From JBHJHK01 sp050330975 (lineage in GTDB: Bacteria > Pseudomonadota > Gammaproteobacteria > Competibacterales > Competibacteraceae), in the NCBI GenBank assembly GCA_050330975.1, contig JBHJHK010000499.1:1-40317 (forward strand): DNA of 40,317 nt, written 5' to 3'. The translations under genes and the position numbers were made by a program. Shown here in pieces: positions 16,140 through 24,151 of the stretch (the first letter of the stretch is position 1; every line of letters begins with the position of its first letter). Under the pieces are notes generated by a model. That model worked only from the letters and a program-made list of their open reading frames with translations, did not search any database and was not told the origin of the DNA.

Positions 16140-17249
16140 TCACCAAACCCCATCTGTCACCACGTGACGGGGAATGACTGGGGCGATGGGTTGGGCGGGG
16201 CACGGAGGGTTATCACTACTCGTGCTACCGATGCCGATCCGGTCGGCGAGGTAGTCTTCAGCGGCTTGGCCCGTGATGAAGTTGCTATCCCCCCCCATGC
16301 GGTCATAGACATAGACGACTCCGTCGGGGTCGCGACCCACTTCCAGGTAGTGATTGGGAGTGTTGGTCTCCCCCGGGGGACCGTTAAAGACGTTGACCAG
16401 TGCGCTGTCGCCATTGTCGATGGTGGCGAGAACCGCTTGGGCGGTGGCCCGCTGGGCGGCGCGAAACTCGGGGCTATGGGCGTCGACGTCGTGGACGAGC
16501 TGGCCGCTGCCGCTGTCGATACCGGTGATGTCGCCATCCAGGGTGGGGCCGCCTTCGACAAAGGCGTTTTGGGCCGTTTGGCCGTCGGCCAACCCCAGGT
16601 CTTGGCCCATGGCGATGACGTCGCCGTAGGACATGATGGCGTCGCTCGAGTCGCTGTCGTAGGTGCGATAGAGCACCGAGGCCAGTTCGTTGAGGTCCGC
16701 GGTGGTGAGGGTGCCCTGCTCTAGGCTCGAGGCGATGCGGGTCACCGCCGCCAAATCCCCGGGGTTGCCCTGGGGAATGGCTCCTTGGACCTTGTCGAGG
16801 GCCTCGGCCATGGCCTCGGGCCCCCGCAGGGCCAAAGCGGCCACAGAGGCATTGCACGAGCAGGCGGCGTGGTCACCGCTTTCGTTGTGGAACTGGTGGA
16901 AATCGTAGAGGCTCTCGACCTTGAGACTTCCCCCCTCGAAGACCTGAGCACCACCGCCGAGGCCGTTGATCACCACCTGGTCGTCCATGGCCAGGGCGTA
17001 GTCATCGCCGTCGATGGCCAGTTGGGCGTTTTGCAGCGCCTCCTCGGAGGAAAACCGACCCAGTTGGGTGATCAAGGGTTCCCGGTCCAAGTTGGCCATA
17101 AAGGTCCGCTCGCGGTGACTGATGACACCGTCGTCCAGGGCCACTGCCTTGAGGCGCTGCAGCTCGTCTCGGTCGATGGCCCGATCCCCCTGGAGGGCTT
17201 GGCGGGCTTCGTCGACTAAGGCTGAGGAAAGGTTTTCACCGACTTTCAT
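16140..17249 (-). CDS. Putative papain-like cysteine peptidase effector, paralogue B
   Basis: 369 aa from ATG 17249 (GGAGACC site); an in-frame TTG at 17264 is the alternative. It aligns end to end with paralogue A: N-terminus M-K-V-G-E against M-R-V-G-E, the EF-hand-like D-D-G-V-I-S-H-R-E and M-A-N-L-D-R-E-P-L-I-T-Q-L near 39-63, the catalytic-type pair in A-A-C-S-C-N-A-S-V-A-A-L (Cys130/132), D-S-D-S-S-D-A-I-M-S-Y near 198, P-N-H-Y-L-E-V (His300), V-Y-V-Y-D-R-M-G (Asp316) and the terminal A-P-V-I-P-R. Conservation is concentrated on these putative active-site segments. No export signal is visible. A perfect 15-bp inverted repeat lies just upstream of its start. Confidence 0.55.
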   Translation of the reverse strand: MKVGENLSSALVDEARQALQGDRAIDRDELQRLKAVALDDGVISHRERTFMANLDREPLITQLGRFSSEEALQNAQLAIDGDDYALAMDDQVVINGLGGGAQVFEGGSLKVESLYDFHQFHNESGDHAACSCNASVAALALRGPEAMAEALDKVQGAIPQGNPGDLAAVTRIASSLEQGTLTTADLNELASVLYRTYDSDSSDAIMSYGDVIAMGQDLGLADGQTAQNAFVEGGPTLDGDITGIDSGSGQLVHDVDAHSPEFRAAQRATAQAVLATIDNGDSALVNVFNGPPGETNTPNHYLEVGRDPDGVVYVYDRMGGDSNFITGQAAEDYLADRIGIGSTSSDNPPCPAQPIAPVIPRHVVTDGVW

Positions 17250-17265
17250 GGCAAGGGTCTCCAAG

Positions 17266-17303
17266 CCTTTTTAAACCCATCGGTCCAGATGGGTTTAAAA
17301 AGG
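17266..17303. promoter_or_regulatory. Perfect 15-bp inverted repeat upstream of effector B
   Basis: CCTTTTTAAACCCAT (17266-17280), loop of 8 bases, ATGGGTTTAAAAAGG (17289-17303). It ends 16 bases before the ATG of the gene at 16140-17249, so it would lie in its leader mRNA or be an operator over its promoter. The AT-rich stem contrasts with the GC-rich surroundings. A long perfect repeat could bind a dimeric repressor, form an mRNA hairpin that hides the ribosome site, or be the end of a lost mobile element. Confidence 0.7.
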
Positions 17304-17496
17304 TTTTGCTCGAGTTGATGGATAAAACGGCTCCCCGCCCCGGGGCGAGGGACTGTGTCTCCTGCACCTGGGCGAGTGATGGGCAGTCTAGGGGGGAGCG
17401 GTGCTCAGTTTCTGCACCAAAAAGCGCTCAAGTGGGCGCTGGGGAAAACCGGGAGTCGCGGCGTGGTGGGAGACTGGTTGGGGTCGCCAACGACCC

Positions 17497-18165
17497 TCAG
17501 CTCACCAGGGGCAGGGGCTCGATCCGGTAGTGGTGGCGCAGAGTGGCGCGGCGCACGGGGTCGGTGAGCTCCATGGCGAAGGCCTCGGCGGGGCGCACGC
17601 CGTCGATGGCGGGCAAGGTGCCGCAGAACAACGCGGCCCCCGACGGTAGACCCCGGCCGTGGCTCCAGTCTCGCCACAGTTCCTCGGGGCGCCGCAACCC
17701 AGCCAAAGTCCCCTGTTGGTAGAGGGTTTGGCGCCCGTCGACGGTGATCCAGGCCTTGAGGATCAGTTGATCCCAGTGGGGATGCACCGACGCCCAAGGC
17801 CATAACTGGGGCGCCACGGGTTTGGGGCACAAGGCCTTGGCCAAGGCCACGGATGTGGCCTCGGCGCGGCGGTCGGTGTGGTCGGAGCCAAGGCCGACGA
17901 ACAATTCCTCGCCGAAGGCGAAGATCACCGGCTCCACCTCGCCGCTGGTGTGATCTCCCACCACTTGGATGTGGTCACCGGTGGTGACCAAGGCGCCCGG
18001 CGCCCGGTAGTAGAGGGGCACCTGGGAGGGGGGTGTCACCCCCAGGGCCTCGAGTTCGTCGATGTGGTGCTGGACGGCCGCGGCGTCGCGGCCGGTCCAG
18101 CCCGCGATGATGAGGGTCTCGACCACCGCGGGCAGGGTGCGATCATCGGCGTGGAGAGTAAACAC
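17497..18165 (-). CDS. DUF2848 family protein (FAH-like fold)
   Basis: 222 aa, GTG start. Features of DUF2848 are visible: I-A-G-W-T-G-R-D near residue 20, H-H-I-D-E-L-E-A-L-G-V-x-P-P-S near 37, F-V-G-L-G-S-D-H-T-D-R near 88 and an S-G-A-A-L-F-C-G-T-L segment near 177. The family is thought to share the fumarylacetoacetate-hydrolase-like fold and is often found with transporters; its reaction is not established. It is the last gene of the TRAP operon, 28 bases after the DctM stop. Combined with the DUF1445 protein at the operon's start it probably acts on the imported acid. Confidence 0.8.
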   Translation of the reverse strand: MFTLHADDRTLPAVVETLIIAGWTGRDAAAVQHHIDELEALGVTPPSQVPLYYRAPGALVTTGDHIQVVGDHTSGEVEPVIFAFGEELFVGLGSDHTDRRAEATSVALAKALCPKPVAPQLWPWASVHPHWDQLILKAWITVDGRQTLYQQGTLAGLRRPEELWRDWSHGRGLPSGAALFCGTLPAIDGVRPAEAFAMELTDPVRRATLRHHYRIEPLPLVS

Positions 18166-18193
18166 AGGACTGGCCTCTCGGTGGACAGGTCAC

Positions 18194-19480
18194 TCAGCGG
18201 TTGATCCAGGCGGGGAGTCCCAACGCCAAATTGGGAAAGACCACCAATAACCCCACCATCACCAGCATCAATATCACATAGGGTATCGCCCCGACCATGA
18301 CATCGCTCAGGGCTCCCCGCTGGCGCACCCCCTGGACCACGTACAGATTGAGCCCCACGGGGGGCGTGATCAACGCCATCTCGATGAGGACGATGAGCAA
18401 AATGCCAAACCACACCGGGTCGAATCCCAAATTCACCATCACCGGCGCCACCACCGGGATGGTGATCACCATGAGGGAGAGGGTCTCGATGAAAAAACCC
18501 AAGACGATGTAGAGGCACACCACTAACCCCAGGGTCTGGTAGGGGGACAGGCCGCTGGCGGCGACCAACTCGGCCAGTTGCCCCGTCACCCCACTGGAGG
18601 CCAGGGTGAAATTGAGAAAATAGGCGCTGATGATGATCAATAGGATCATGGCGGTGGTGCGCATGGTGCTCTCCAGGGCGGTGGCCAAGGTGGACCAGCG
18701 CAAGCGCCCCACGGCAATCGCCAACCCCAGGGCCGCCACCACCCCCAACGATGCCGCCTCGGTGGGGGTGGCAAAGCCTCCGTAGATGGCCCCCACCACC
18801 AGGGTGAACAACCCCGCCACCGGCAGCAAATCCAAAAGGCCCCACCAGCGATCTCGCCAGGGCCGCCGCCGGCGAGGCCCCCCCAACGCGGGGGCCAAGG
18901 CGCAACGGCGGGCCGTCCCCAGCATAAACAACAGCGCCAGCCCCAACCCCGGCACCAAACCCGCCATAAACAGTCGGGGAATAGAGGTCTCGGTGAGGAA
19001 ACCATAGACGATCAAGTTGATGGAGGGGGGAATCATAATGCCCAAAGTCCCCCCGGCGGCGATGGAGCCGGCGAACAGCCGCTCGTCGTAGCCCAACGGC
19101 CTAGCCTGGGGCAGGGCCACGGTGGAGATGGTGGCCGCCGTGGCGACGCTGGAGCCCGAGGTGGCCGAGAACAACGTGGCGCTGGCGATGTTGGCGTGGA
19201 GCAAGCCCCCCGGCAGCCACGACACCCAGGCCTCCAGGGCGTCGTAGGTGCGCCGGGCGACGCCGGCCCGCACCAAGATCTCCCCCATGAGGATAAACAT
19301 GGGGATGGCCACCAGCAAAAAGCTGTCCGAGGCCGACCACAGGACTTCGCCTAAGGCCCGGTGGAGGGGAAAGGGGGAAAAGGCCTGGTCGACCAACAGG
19401 GCTAGAGCCAACAGGGTGGCCGCCACGGGAATCCCCAAGGCCAGCAAGATCAACAAGCCCACCGCCAAGACGGCGGTCAT
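18194..19480 (-). CDS. dctM: TRAP transporter large permease (DctM type)
   Basis: 428 aa with about 12 hydrophobic segments. Signature segments are L-F-S-A-T-S-G-S-S-V-A-T-A-A-T-I, G-T-L-G-I-M-I-P-P-S-I-N-L-I-V-Y-G, and A-I-Y-G-G-F-A-T-P-T-E-A-A-S-L-G. It is the ion-coupled core of a tripartite ATP-independent periplasmic transporter and works with the small membrane subunit, whose stop codon overlaps this start as ATGA (19477-19480). The substrate is set by the binding protein at 20055, probably a small organic acid. Confidence 0.92.
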   Translation of the reverse strand: MTAVLAVGLLILLALGIPVAATLLALALLVDQAFSPFPLHRALGEVLWSASDSFLLVAIPMFILMGEILVRAGVARRTYDALEAWVSWLPGGLLHANIASATLFSATSGSSVATAATISTVALPQARPLGYDERLFAGSIAAGGTLGIMIPPSINLIVYGFLTETSIPRLFMAGLVPGLGLALLFMLGTARRCALAPALGGPRRRRPWRDRWWGLLDLLPVAGLFTLVVGAIYGGFATPTEAASLGVVAALGLAIAVGRLRWSTLATALESTMRTTAMILLIIISAYFLNFTLASSGVTGQLAELVAASGLSPYQTLGLVVCLYIVLGFFIETLSLMVITIPVVAPVMVNLGFDPVWFGILLIVLIEMALITPPVGLNLYVVQGVRQRGALSDVMVGAIPYVILMLVMVGLLVVFPNLALGLPAWINR

Positions 19481-20058
19481 CGCCCGGGCTCCTGGGGGGG
19501 CCCTTGCCAGGGGCGATCTAGCGTGGGGCTACCGGCCAGGGCCTGGACTTGGTCGGTGTGCCCCGCCGCCAGGGCCACCAAGGCCTTGACCAGCAACGCA
19601 GCCGCCGCCAGGGCAAACCAAATGAGGCCCACAAGCCACAGCAATTGGGGAATCCACAAGGGCGTCTGCCAGGGGGTGTTGGCCGAGGACCCCCGACTCC
19701 AAGAACCCCAAAACACATCCCAGCCCCCGATGATGGCGGCGATGGCCAAAGAGAGCAGCGCCCCCAGGGCCAACGCGTCCAACAGGCCCCGGGTCTTGGG
19801 CCCCAACAGCAGGTAGACGGCGTCCACCCGGATGTGGGCCCGGCAAAACAGGGCGTGGGCAAAGGACCAGCTGGCGGCGATGGCCAAGGCGTAACCCGAC
19901 AATTCGTGGGCTAACCCCAAGCCGCCCCCGGTGCGGCGCAGGACCACTTCCACGGTCACCAGGGCCACACAGGCCAGGATTAGGGCCCCTGCGAGCCAGG
20001 CGAGGACCAAAGAGGCCCGCCCCATCCCCGCCACCAGGGTGTCGAGGAGATGGCTCAC
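19477..20058 (-). CDS. dctQ: TRAP transporter small permease (DctQ type)
   Basis: 193 aa from GTG 20058, which overlaps the DctP stop as GTGA; upstream codons in the same frame lie in the DctP gene and are not expected to be used. There are four hydrophobic helices, as in DctQ proteins. The conserved loop V-L-R-R-T-G-G-G-L-G-L-A-H-E-L-S-G-Y is present, followed by H-A-L-F-C-R-A-H-I-R-V-D. The C-terminus has a short hydrophilic tail. It pairs with DctM to form the inner-membrane complex. Confidence 0.88.
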   Translation of the reverse strand: MSHLLDTLVAGMGRASLVLAWLAGALILACVALVTVEVVLRRTGGGLGLAHELSGYALAIAASWSFAHALFCRAHIRVDAVYLLLGPKTRGLLDALALGALLSLAIAAIIGGWDVFWGSWSRGSSANTPWQTPLWIPQLLWLVGLIWFALAAAALLVKALVALAAGHTDQVQALAGSPTLDRPWQGPPQEPGR

Positions 20059-21119
20059 TCCGGGGCAGCGTCGGCCTGGAGGTCCACCACTTGGCCGATG
20101 GTGTCGTTCCAACGGGCCACCCAATCGGCATCCACCCGTCCGGCCCAGTTGGGCAGCAGGGTCTGTTGGAGCACTTGGCGGGCCCGTTCAAAATCGGCTT
20201 CGGTGGCCACCACTGGCGTCATGCTCCCCGGTTCGCCGTAGGGGCAAGCCTCGGTCCCCGTCAAACACCCCACCCCCGCTTGGGTCTGGGCGGGGGCGTT
20301 GCGCCACACCGGGGTCTCCAATTGACTTTCCACTGCGGAGAGGATCTGTGCTTGGAGCTCGGCGTCCAGTTCGTTCCAGCGATCTAGGTTCATGGCCGTC
20401 ACCACGTGGTCCCACCCCCCCATGGGCAAGGGGTAGAGGTGGGTGGAGATCTCGTGCCAGCCGGCGCTGTAGCCCGACAGGGAGCCGGTGATGGCGCAAT
20501 CCACCACTCCCCGCTCCAGGGCGCCGGGAACTTCGCTAAAGGACATGGTGATGCCCTCGGCCCCCAGGGCTTCGACAAACTCGGCGGTGGAGCGGCCGCT
20601 GGCGCGGATTTGCTTGGCGTCCAGGTCGGCCATGCTCTCGATGGGGGCATTGCAAAACAGCATCTGGGAAGGGTAGGGCACCACCGCCAGGAGTTTGGCG
20701 TTGAAGCGTTGCTGGAGGGCGTCGTCCAACACCGGCTTGTAGGCCTTGGCCACCTGGAAGGCCTGCTCCGCTTCGGGGGCCAGCATGGGCAGGTCCAGCC
20801 CCTCCAGTTCCGGGGCATCTTGGACGGTGTAGTCGGCCACGGTGGCGCCGATGTCGAACACCCCGCGGCTTAGCAGGCGAAAGACCTCGCCGCCCTTGAG
20901 GCCCATTTGGTCGAAGGTCGTCACTTGGGTCTCGATGCGACCGTCGCTCGAAGCCGGCAGCGCCTCGGCCCAAAAGGGTTGCTCAAATTCTTTGAACAGG
21001 CCCAAACCACTCCAGCTACCCACGTAGTTGAAGCTGACGGTGTCCTGGGCTGATGCCGGCAGGGCCAGGGTGGCGGCGACAAAGAGCAGGGCACTGGAGG
21101 CGCGCTTGGATGCAAACAT
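20055..21119 (-). CDS. dctP: TRAP transporter periplasmic solute-binding protein (DctP type)
   Basis: 354 aa with a cleavable signal peptide (residues about 1-24, L-F-V-A-A-T-L-A-L-P-A-S-A). The ligand-site signature is visible: I-R-A-S-G-R-S-T-A-E-F-V-E-A-L-G-A-E (the Arg binds the substrate carboxylate), then S-E-V-P-G-A-L-E-R-G-V-V-D-C-A-I-T. A pair of Cys near 295-302 may form a disulfide. This fixes the transporter as DctPQM, importing a carboxylate-type solute. It lies 54 bases after the DUF1445 gene. Confidence 0.9.
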   Translation of the reverse strand: MFASKRASSALLFVAATLALPASAQDTVSFNYVGSWSGLGLFKEFEQPFWAEALPASSDGRIETQVTTFDQMGLKGGEVFRLLSRGVFDIGATVADYTVQDAPELEGLDLPMLAPEAEQAFQVAKAYKPVLDDALQQRFNAKLLAVVPYPSQMLFCNAPIESMADLDAKQIRASGRSTAEFVEALGAEGITMSFSEVPGALERGVVDCAITGSLSGYSAGWHEISTHLYPLPMGGWDHVVTAMNLDRWNELDAELQAQILSAVESQLETPVWRNAPAQTQAGVGCLTGTEACPYGEPGSMTPVVATEADFERARQVLQQTLLPNWAGRVDADWVARWNDTIGQVVDLQADAAPE

Positions 21120-21173
21120 AGACGTTGAAACTCCGCAGCAGTGGAGGGGTTGGAGAATCGGACACCCAGGGCC

Positions 21174-21983
21174 CTAGAGGGCCGCCAGGGCGTCGTTGGT
21201 CAAATCGGTGACCAGCATGTGGCCGGGGTCGTGGGTGATGGCCCAGGGGAGCTTGGCGGCCAAGAGCGCCGCCTGGGGAGTGACGCCACAGGCCCAAAAC
21301 AGGGGCAACTCGTCGGCGAGCACCGGCACGGGGTCCCCGTAGTCGGGGCGCGCCAGATCGGCAATCCCCAGGTCTTCGGGCAACCCCAGGTGAACCGGGG
21401 CCCCGTGGACGGCGGGGAACCGCGAGCAGATCTGGATGGCTTTGACGGCGGCGGCGGGGCGCAAGGGGCGCATGGATACCACCAAAGGGCCCTGGAACGG
21501 CCCCGCCTTTACCGTGGGTCGGTTGGTGCGGTACATGGCGACGTTGCGGCCCAGGTCCCAGTGGCGCAGGGGGATGCCCCCCTTCACCAAGGCGGCCTCA
21601 AAGGAAAACGAGCACCCCAGGGCGAAGGCCACGGCATCGCTGCGCCACAGTGGTGTAATGTCCGTGGGGGTGTCCACGTGCTCCCCATCCCGCCACAGGC
21701 GGTAGCGGGGCAAGTCGGTGCGCAGGTCGAGATCCTCCCCCAGGGTGGGCAGGTGGGGATCACCGGGCTCTCCCACCGCCAGCACTGGGCAGGGTTTGGG
21801 GTTGGCCTGGCAATAGCGCAGAAAGTCGAAGGCGTGGGCGGCGGGGACGATCACGAGGTTGGCCTGGACGCAGTCAAAGGCCAAATTGGCCGTGGGCCCT
21901 TGGTGGTGGCCCTGGCGGATGGCATGGCGGGCGGCGAGGCCCGCCGCCGGTGCGGGGTCGGAGAGGGCGGTAGCGACGTTCAT
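21174..21983 (-). CDS. DUF1445 putative hydro-lyase (D-glutamate cyclase family)
   Basis: 269 aa from ATG 21983 (a GTG at 21998 would add five residues; neither has a clear ribosome site). Family landmarks are P-T-D-I-T-P-L-W-R-S-D-A-V-A-F, A-L-G-C-S-F-S-F-E-A-A-L and the V-A-M-Y-R-T-N stretch; the C-terminus has F-W-A-C-G-V-T-P-Q and I-T-H-D-P-G-H-M-L-V-T-D. DUF1445 members are annotated as hydro-lyases; one branch includes D-glutamate cyclase, which forms 5-oxoproline. First gene of the TRAP operon, so it probably acts on the imported compound. Whether D-glutamate is the substrate is inference. Confidence 0.82.
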   Translation of the reverse strand: MNVATALSDPAPAAGLAARHAIRQGHHQGPTANLAFDCVQANLVIVPAAHAFDFLRYCQANPKPCPVLAVGEPGDPHLPTLGEDLDLRTDLPRYRLWRDGEHVDTPTDITPLWRSDAVAFALGCSFSFEAALVKGGIPLRHWDLGRNVAMYRTNRPTVKAGPFQGPLVVSMRPLRPAAAVKAIQICSRFPAVHGAPVHLGLPEDLGIADLARPDYGDPVPVLADELPLFWACGVTPQAALLAAKLPWAITHDPGHMLVTDLTNDALAAL

Positions 21984-22241
21984 GGAGATGCTGACCACAA
22001 TCGATGGGTGTCGCCTTTCAAGGTAGCTGGAAAATGGGGACTTTGCGACGGTCGAGGTAGCCTTGGCCGCCCATCATCCCGAGACGCTAGCGCGCCGAGA
22101 CCGGCGCCTAGGCGAAACTTTGGCTCTATCGTTAGCCCTCGCGGCTTGTCCTAGGCAACGCTATTCAAAGGTAGGGCTGGCGCCAGGGATCATTGATCGA
22201 CGGCTCGGATTTTCCAATGCTGCTCGCCGTGTCATCGAATT

Positions 22242-22433
22242 TTGAAAACCCTAGAAGCTCAGCTGGATTACCTCGCCAATTTGATGAGGGCGGCAAACTG
22301 CGAAGTGCAAATAAGCACAACACGAGAATCAGCGATTTCTGTCGCTCTACACCGTCAATTCCAGCGCCTTCCCCTCGAAGACATTTCACTAGAAAACGAA
22401 CCGTTTCACCCCTTGCCAGAGGAGGATTTTTGA
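22242..22433 (+). CDS. Doubtful small ORF
   Basis: 63 codons from TTG 22242 in an AT-richer stretch, with no clear ribosome site. The product (L-D-Y-L-A-N-L-M-R-A-A-N-C-E-V-Q-I early, acidic end with P-L-P-E-E-D-F) has a protein-like composition and no membrane segment. No family is recognised. It may be the tail of a decayed gene left by IS activity. Confidence 0.2.
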   Translation: MKTLEAQLDYLANLMRAANCEVQISTTRESAISVALHRQFQRLPLEDISLENEPFHPLPEEDF

Positions 22434-22540
22434 TATCCTTCAATAATCAACGATTCAGGCATTTTTTATAACTCATTGATTAACAAAGTTTTTTCTCTAG
22501 GCTGGCGATAGGGGGTTTTATTTTAAAAAATCAAACACTT

Positions 22541-22660
22541 ATGATGAAATTATGCCGCGACCACAAAAAGTTTCCAAACCATTGAGGCCATACGGTCGAG
22601 GAATTTCGGACGATGCTGGGGCCCTTTGACGCGGCGTTTCGCGAGCGGATGAGCGCGGGG
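22541..22660 (+). mobile_element. Remnant of the IS5-like transposase N-terminus
   Basis: From 22586 the translation G-H-T-V-E-E-F-R-T-M-L-G-P-F-D-A-A-F-R-E matches the start of the transposase at bases 4-78, by eye about 85% identical in DNA. Upstream, ATG 22541 opens M-M-K-L-C-R-D-H-K-K-F-P-N-H and then a TGA at 22583 interrupts the frame. Homology stops near 22660, so most of the element is deleted. This fragment also suggests what the missing first codons of the copy at the window's left edge encode. Confidence 0.8.
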
Positions 22661-22842
22661 AGCGCCCAAACCCGCCCAGCCCTGGGGATATCGGCGCCGT
22701 GGCGTCTCCAGGCTCCCTGCTCCCCTGCAACTAGGGGGGTGGTGAGCGCCCCTAGGGGCCGCGGCGGCGGTATCGGGTTGGACCATGGGGCCATCGTGAT
22801 ACAAGATAGCTGGGTTTGAGATAAACCATCAGGAGATGAACC

Positions 22843-23340
22843 ATGATTTTGATCAACTTTGAGGGGGGCGTCATCGCCGGTACCTCCCAGAGTGTCGGCT
22901 ACGAGAACTGGATCAACGTCGAGTCCATCCAGTGGGGCGTCGGCCGGGCCATCAACATCGTCGCCGAGGGCAAGGACCGCGACACCAGTAACCCCTCCTT
23001 CTCCTAGCTCACCTTCACCCGCAAGACCGACCAGGCCTCCACTGATCTCTTCATGCAGGCCACCGCCGGCGTCTCTCTAGTGGGCCTCGACATCGTATTC
23101 CTCAACACCTCCGGCACCGGCGCCACTGGCCAGGTCTACCAGCACATCCACGTCCACGACCCCATCATCTCCTCTTATACCCAGAACAGCGGTGGCGATC
23201 GCCCCTCGGAGTCGTTTTCGGTCAACTTCAACCAGTTCGAGAAGCGCTACGACCTGTTCGACGAGGGCGGCACCCTGATCCAGGGCACCGCCCAGGGCTG
23301 GAACACCATGAAGGGCCAGAAAGAAGTCCTCAAGCTCTGA
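22843..23340 (+). pseudogene. hcp: Hcp-family type VI secretion protein, interrupted by an amber codon
   Basis: 166 codons from ATG 22843, with AGGAG upstream; the length is right for Hcp, the ring-forming tube protein and secreted effector carrier of type VI secretion. The start M-I-L-I-N-F-E-G, the I-Q-W-G-V-G-R-A segment, L-T-F-T-R-K-T-D and V-Y-Q-H-I-H-V-H-D-P-I-I-S-S-Y fit the Hcp1 beta-barrel fold. Codon 55 is TAG (23005-23007), at a position that is usually Glu or Gln, one base away from GAG or CAG. The frame is intact on both sides, so the lesion looks recent. A restart at ATG 23053 would yield only the last 95 residues. Amber suppression or readthrough cannot be excluded. No other type VI genes are in the window. 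Confidence 0.8.
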
Positions 23341-23463
23341 AGACCCCCAGGGCGTGGACGCGGGTGGCGCCATCCCATTCGACGGCGTCAGAGGTCACCC
23401 CAGCATGATCTCGAGTCGCACCCTAGGGTGGTGCCACCCAAGCACCGCCGCCGAGGGCACCAC

Positions 23464-24126
23464 TCACCGCTGAGGTGCTTGGGTTGATGTTTCCTCGCCT
23501 ACATCACTGTCGTAACCGGTGATCATCGCTTTAATGTGGTGTAACAGACTATGACCAACGGTCGCCATATAAACGTGGACGATGAGGAAGGTGAGCATGA
23601 CAAATGCCGCCAAGGTGTGGGCAACGGCGACGCCGCCAAAGCTGAGGTAGTCATGCCAACTGGCGGGCCACCAACTGTAGCTCAGCAACAGCATCCCCGA
23701 TAGCCAGATGGCTGGCGAGATAAACAACTTGAGGCTCAAATAGGCCAGTGCCTGGAGAGGATTGTGCTTGCGGCGGCGGGTCTTGCGAAAGGGGTGTTCA
23801 TCTCCCCTGAAAATTCCGATGCTGTAGTAATAGATTTGCGCCCAGAGCCTCCGAGTGGTGGGAATGTACTGTTTCCATTCACCGGTAGTAAAGTGCCAAA
23901 AGATAGCAAAAACCCACAGCACAATCAGACTTAGTGCCATGATGATATGTAGCTCCAGGGCATTTTGAAATCCGAAGAGTGCAATACTACCGTGAAGCTC
24001 GAACCCCGTGGCCAGCAACCCAACAATGAGCAGCGCCTGGGTCCAGTGCCAAAAGCGCTCAAAGGGGGCGTAGATCATCACGGGTTTAGCGGGTGCCGCA
24101 GTGGGATCATCGAAATTCTGGCTCAT
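23464..24126 (-). CDS. Membrane cytochrome b (b561/hydrogenase-type) electron-transfer subunit
   Basis: 220 aa with four to five hydrophobic helices. Candidate b-heme histidines are in F-E-R-F-W-H-W-T-Q (near residue 27), E-L-H-I-I-M (near 58), V-A-H-T-L-A-A-F near 170 and I-V-H-V-Y-M-A-T-V-G-H-S-L near 185. Proteins of this kind pass electrons between quinol and a periplasmic c-type cytochrome. The octaheme cytochrome gene ends 26 bases upstream on the same strand, so the two likely form one complex. Base composition is lower in GC than the flanking genes. Confidence 0.85.
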   Translation of the reverse strand: MSQNFDDPTAAPAKPVMIYAPFERFWHWTQALLIVGLLATGFELHGSIALFGFQNALELHIIMALSLIVLWVFAIFWHFTTGEWKQYIPTTRRLWAQIYYYSIGIFRGDEHPFRKTRRRKHNPLQALAYLSLKLFISPAIWLSGMLLLSYSWWPASWHDYLSFGGVAVAHTLAAFVMLTFLIVHVYMATVGHSLLHHIKAMITGYDSDVGEETSTQAPQR

Positions 24127-24151
24127 GGTAAAAACTCCTCAGACCCATGGA

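Larger units (their letters stand above)
21984..22842. other. Long intergenic region with transposase remnant
   Basis: About 860 bases between the TRAP operon and hcp. The middle (about 22190-22560) is AT-richer than the surroundings. The only supported element is the IS remnant at 22541-22660. A 63-codon frame is listed separately with low confidence. 22670-22800 is GC-rich and holds nothing I recognise. Confidence 0.6.
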
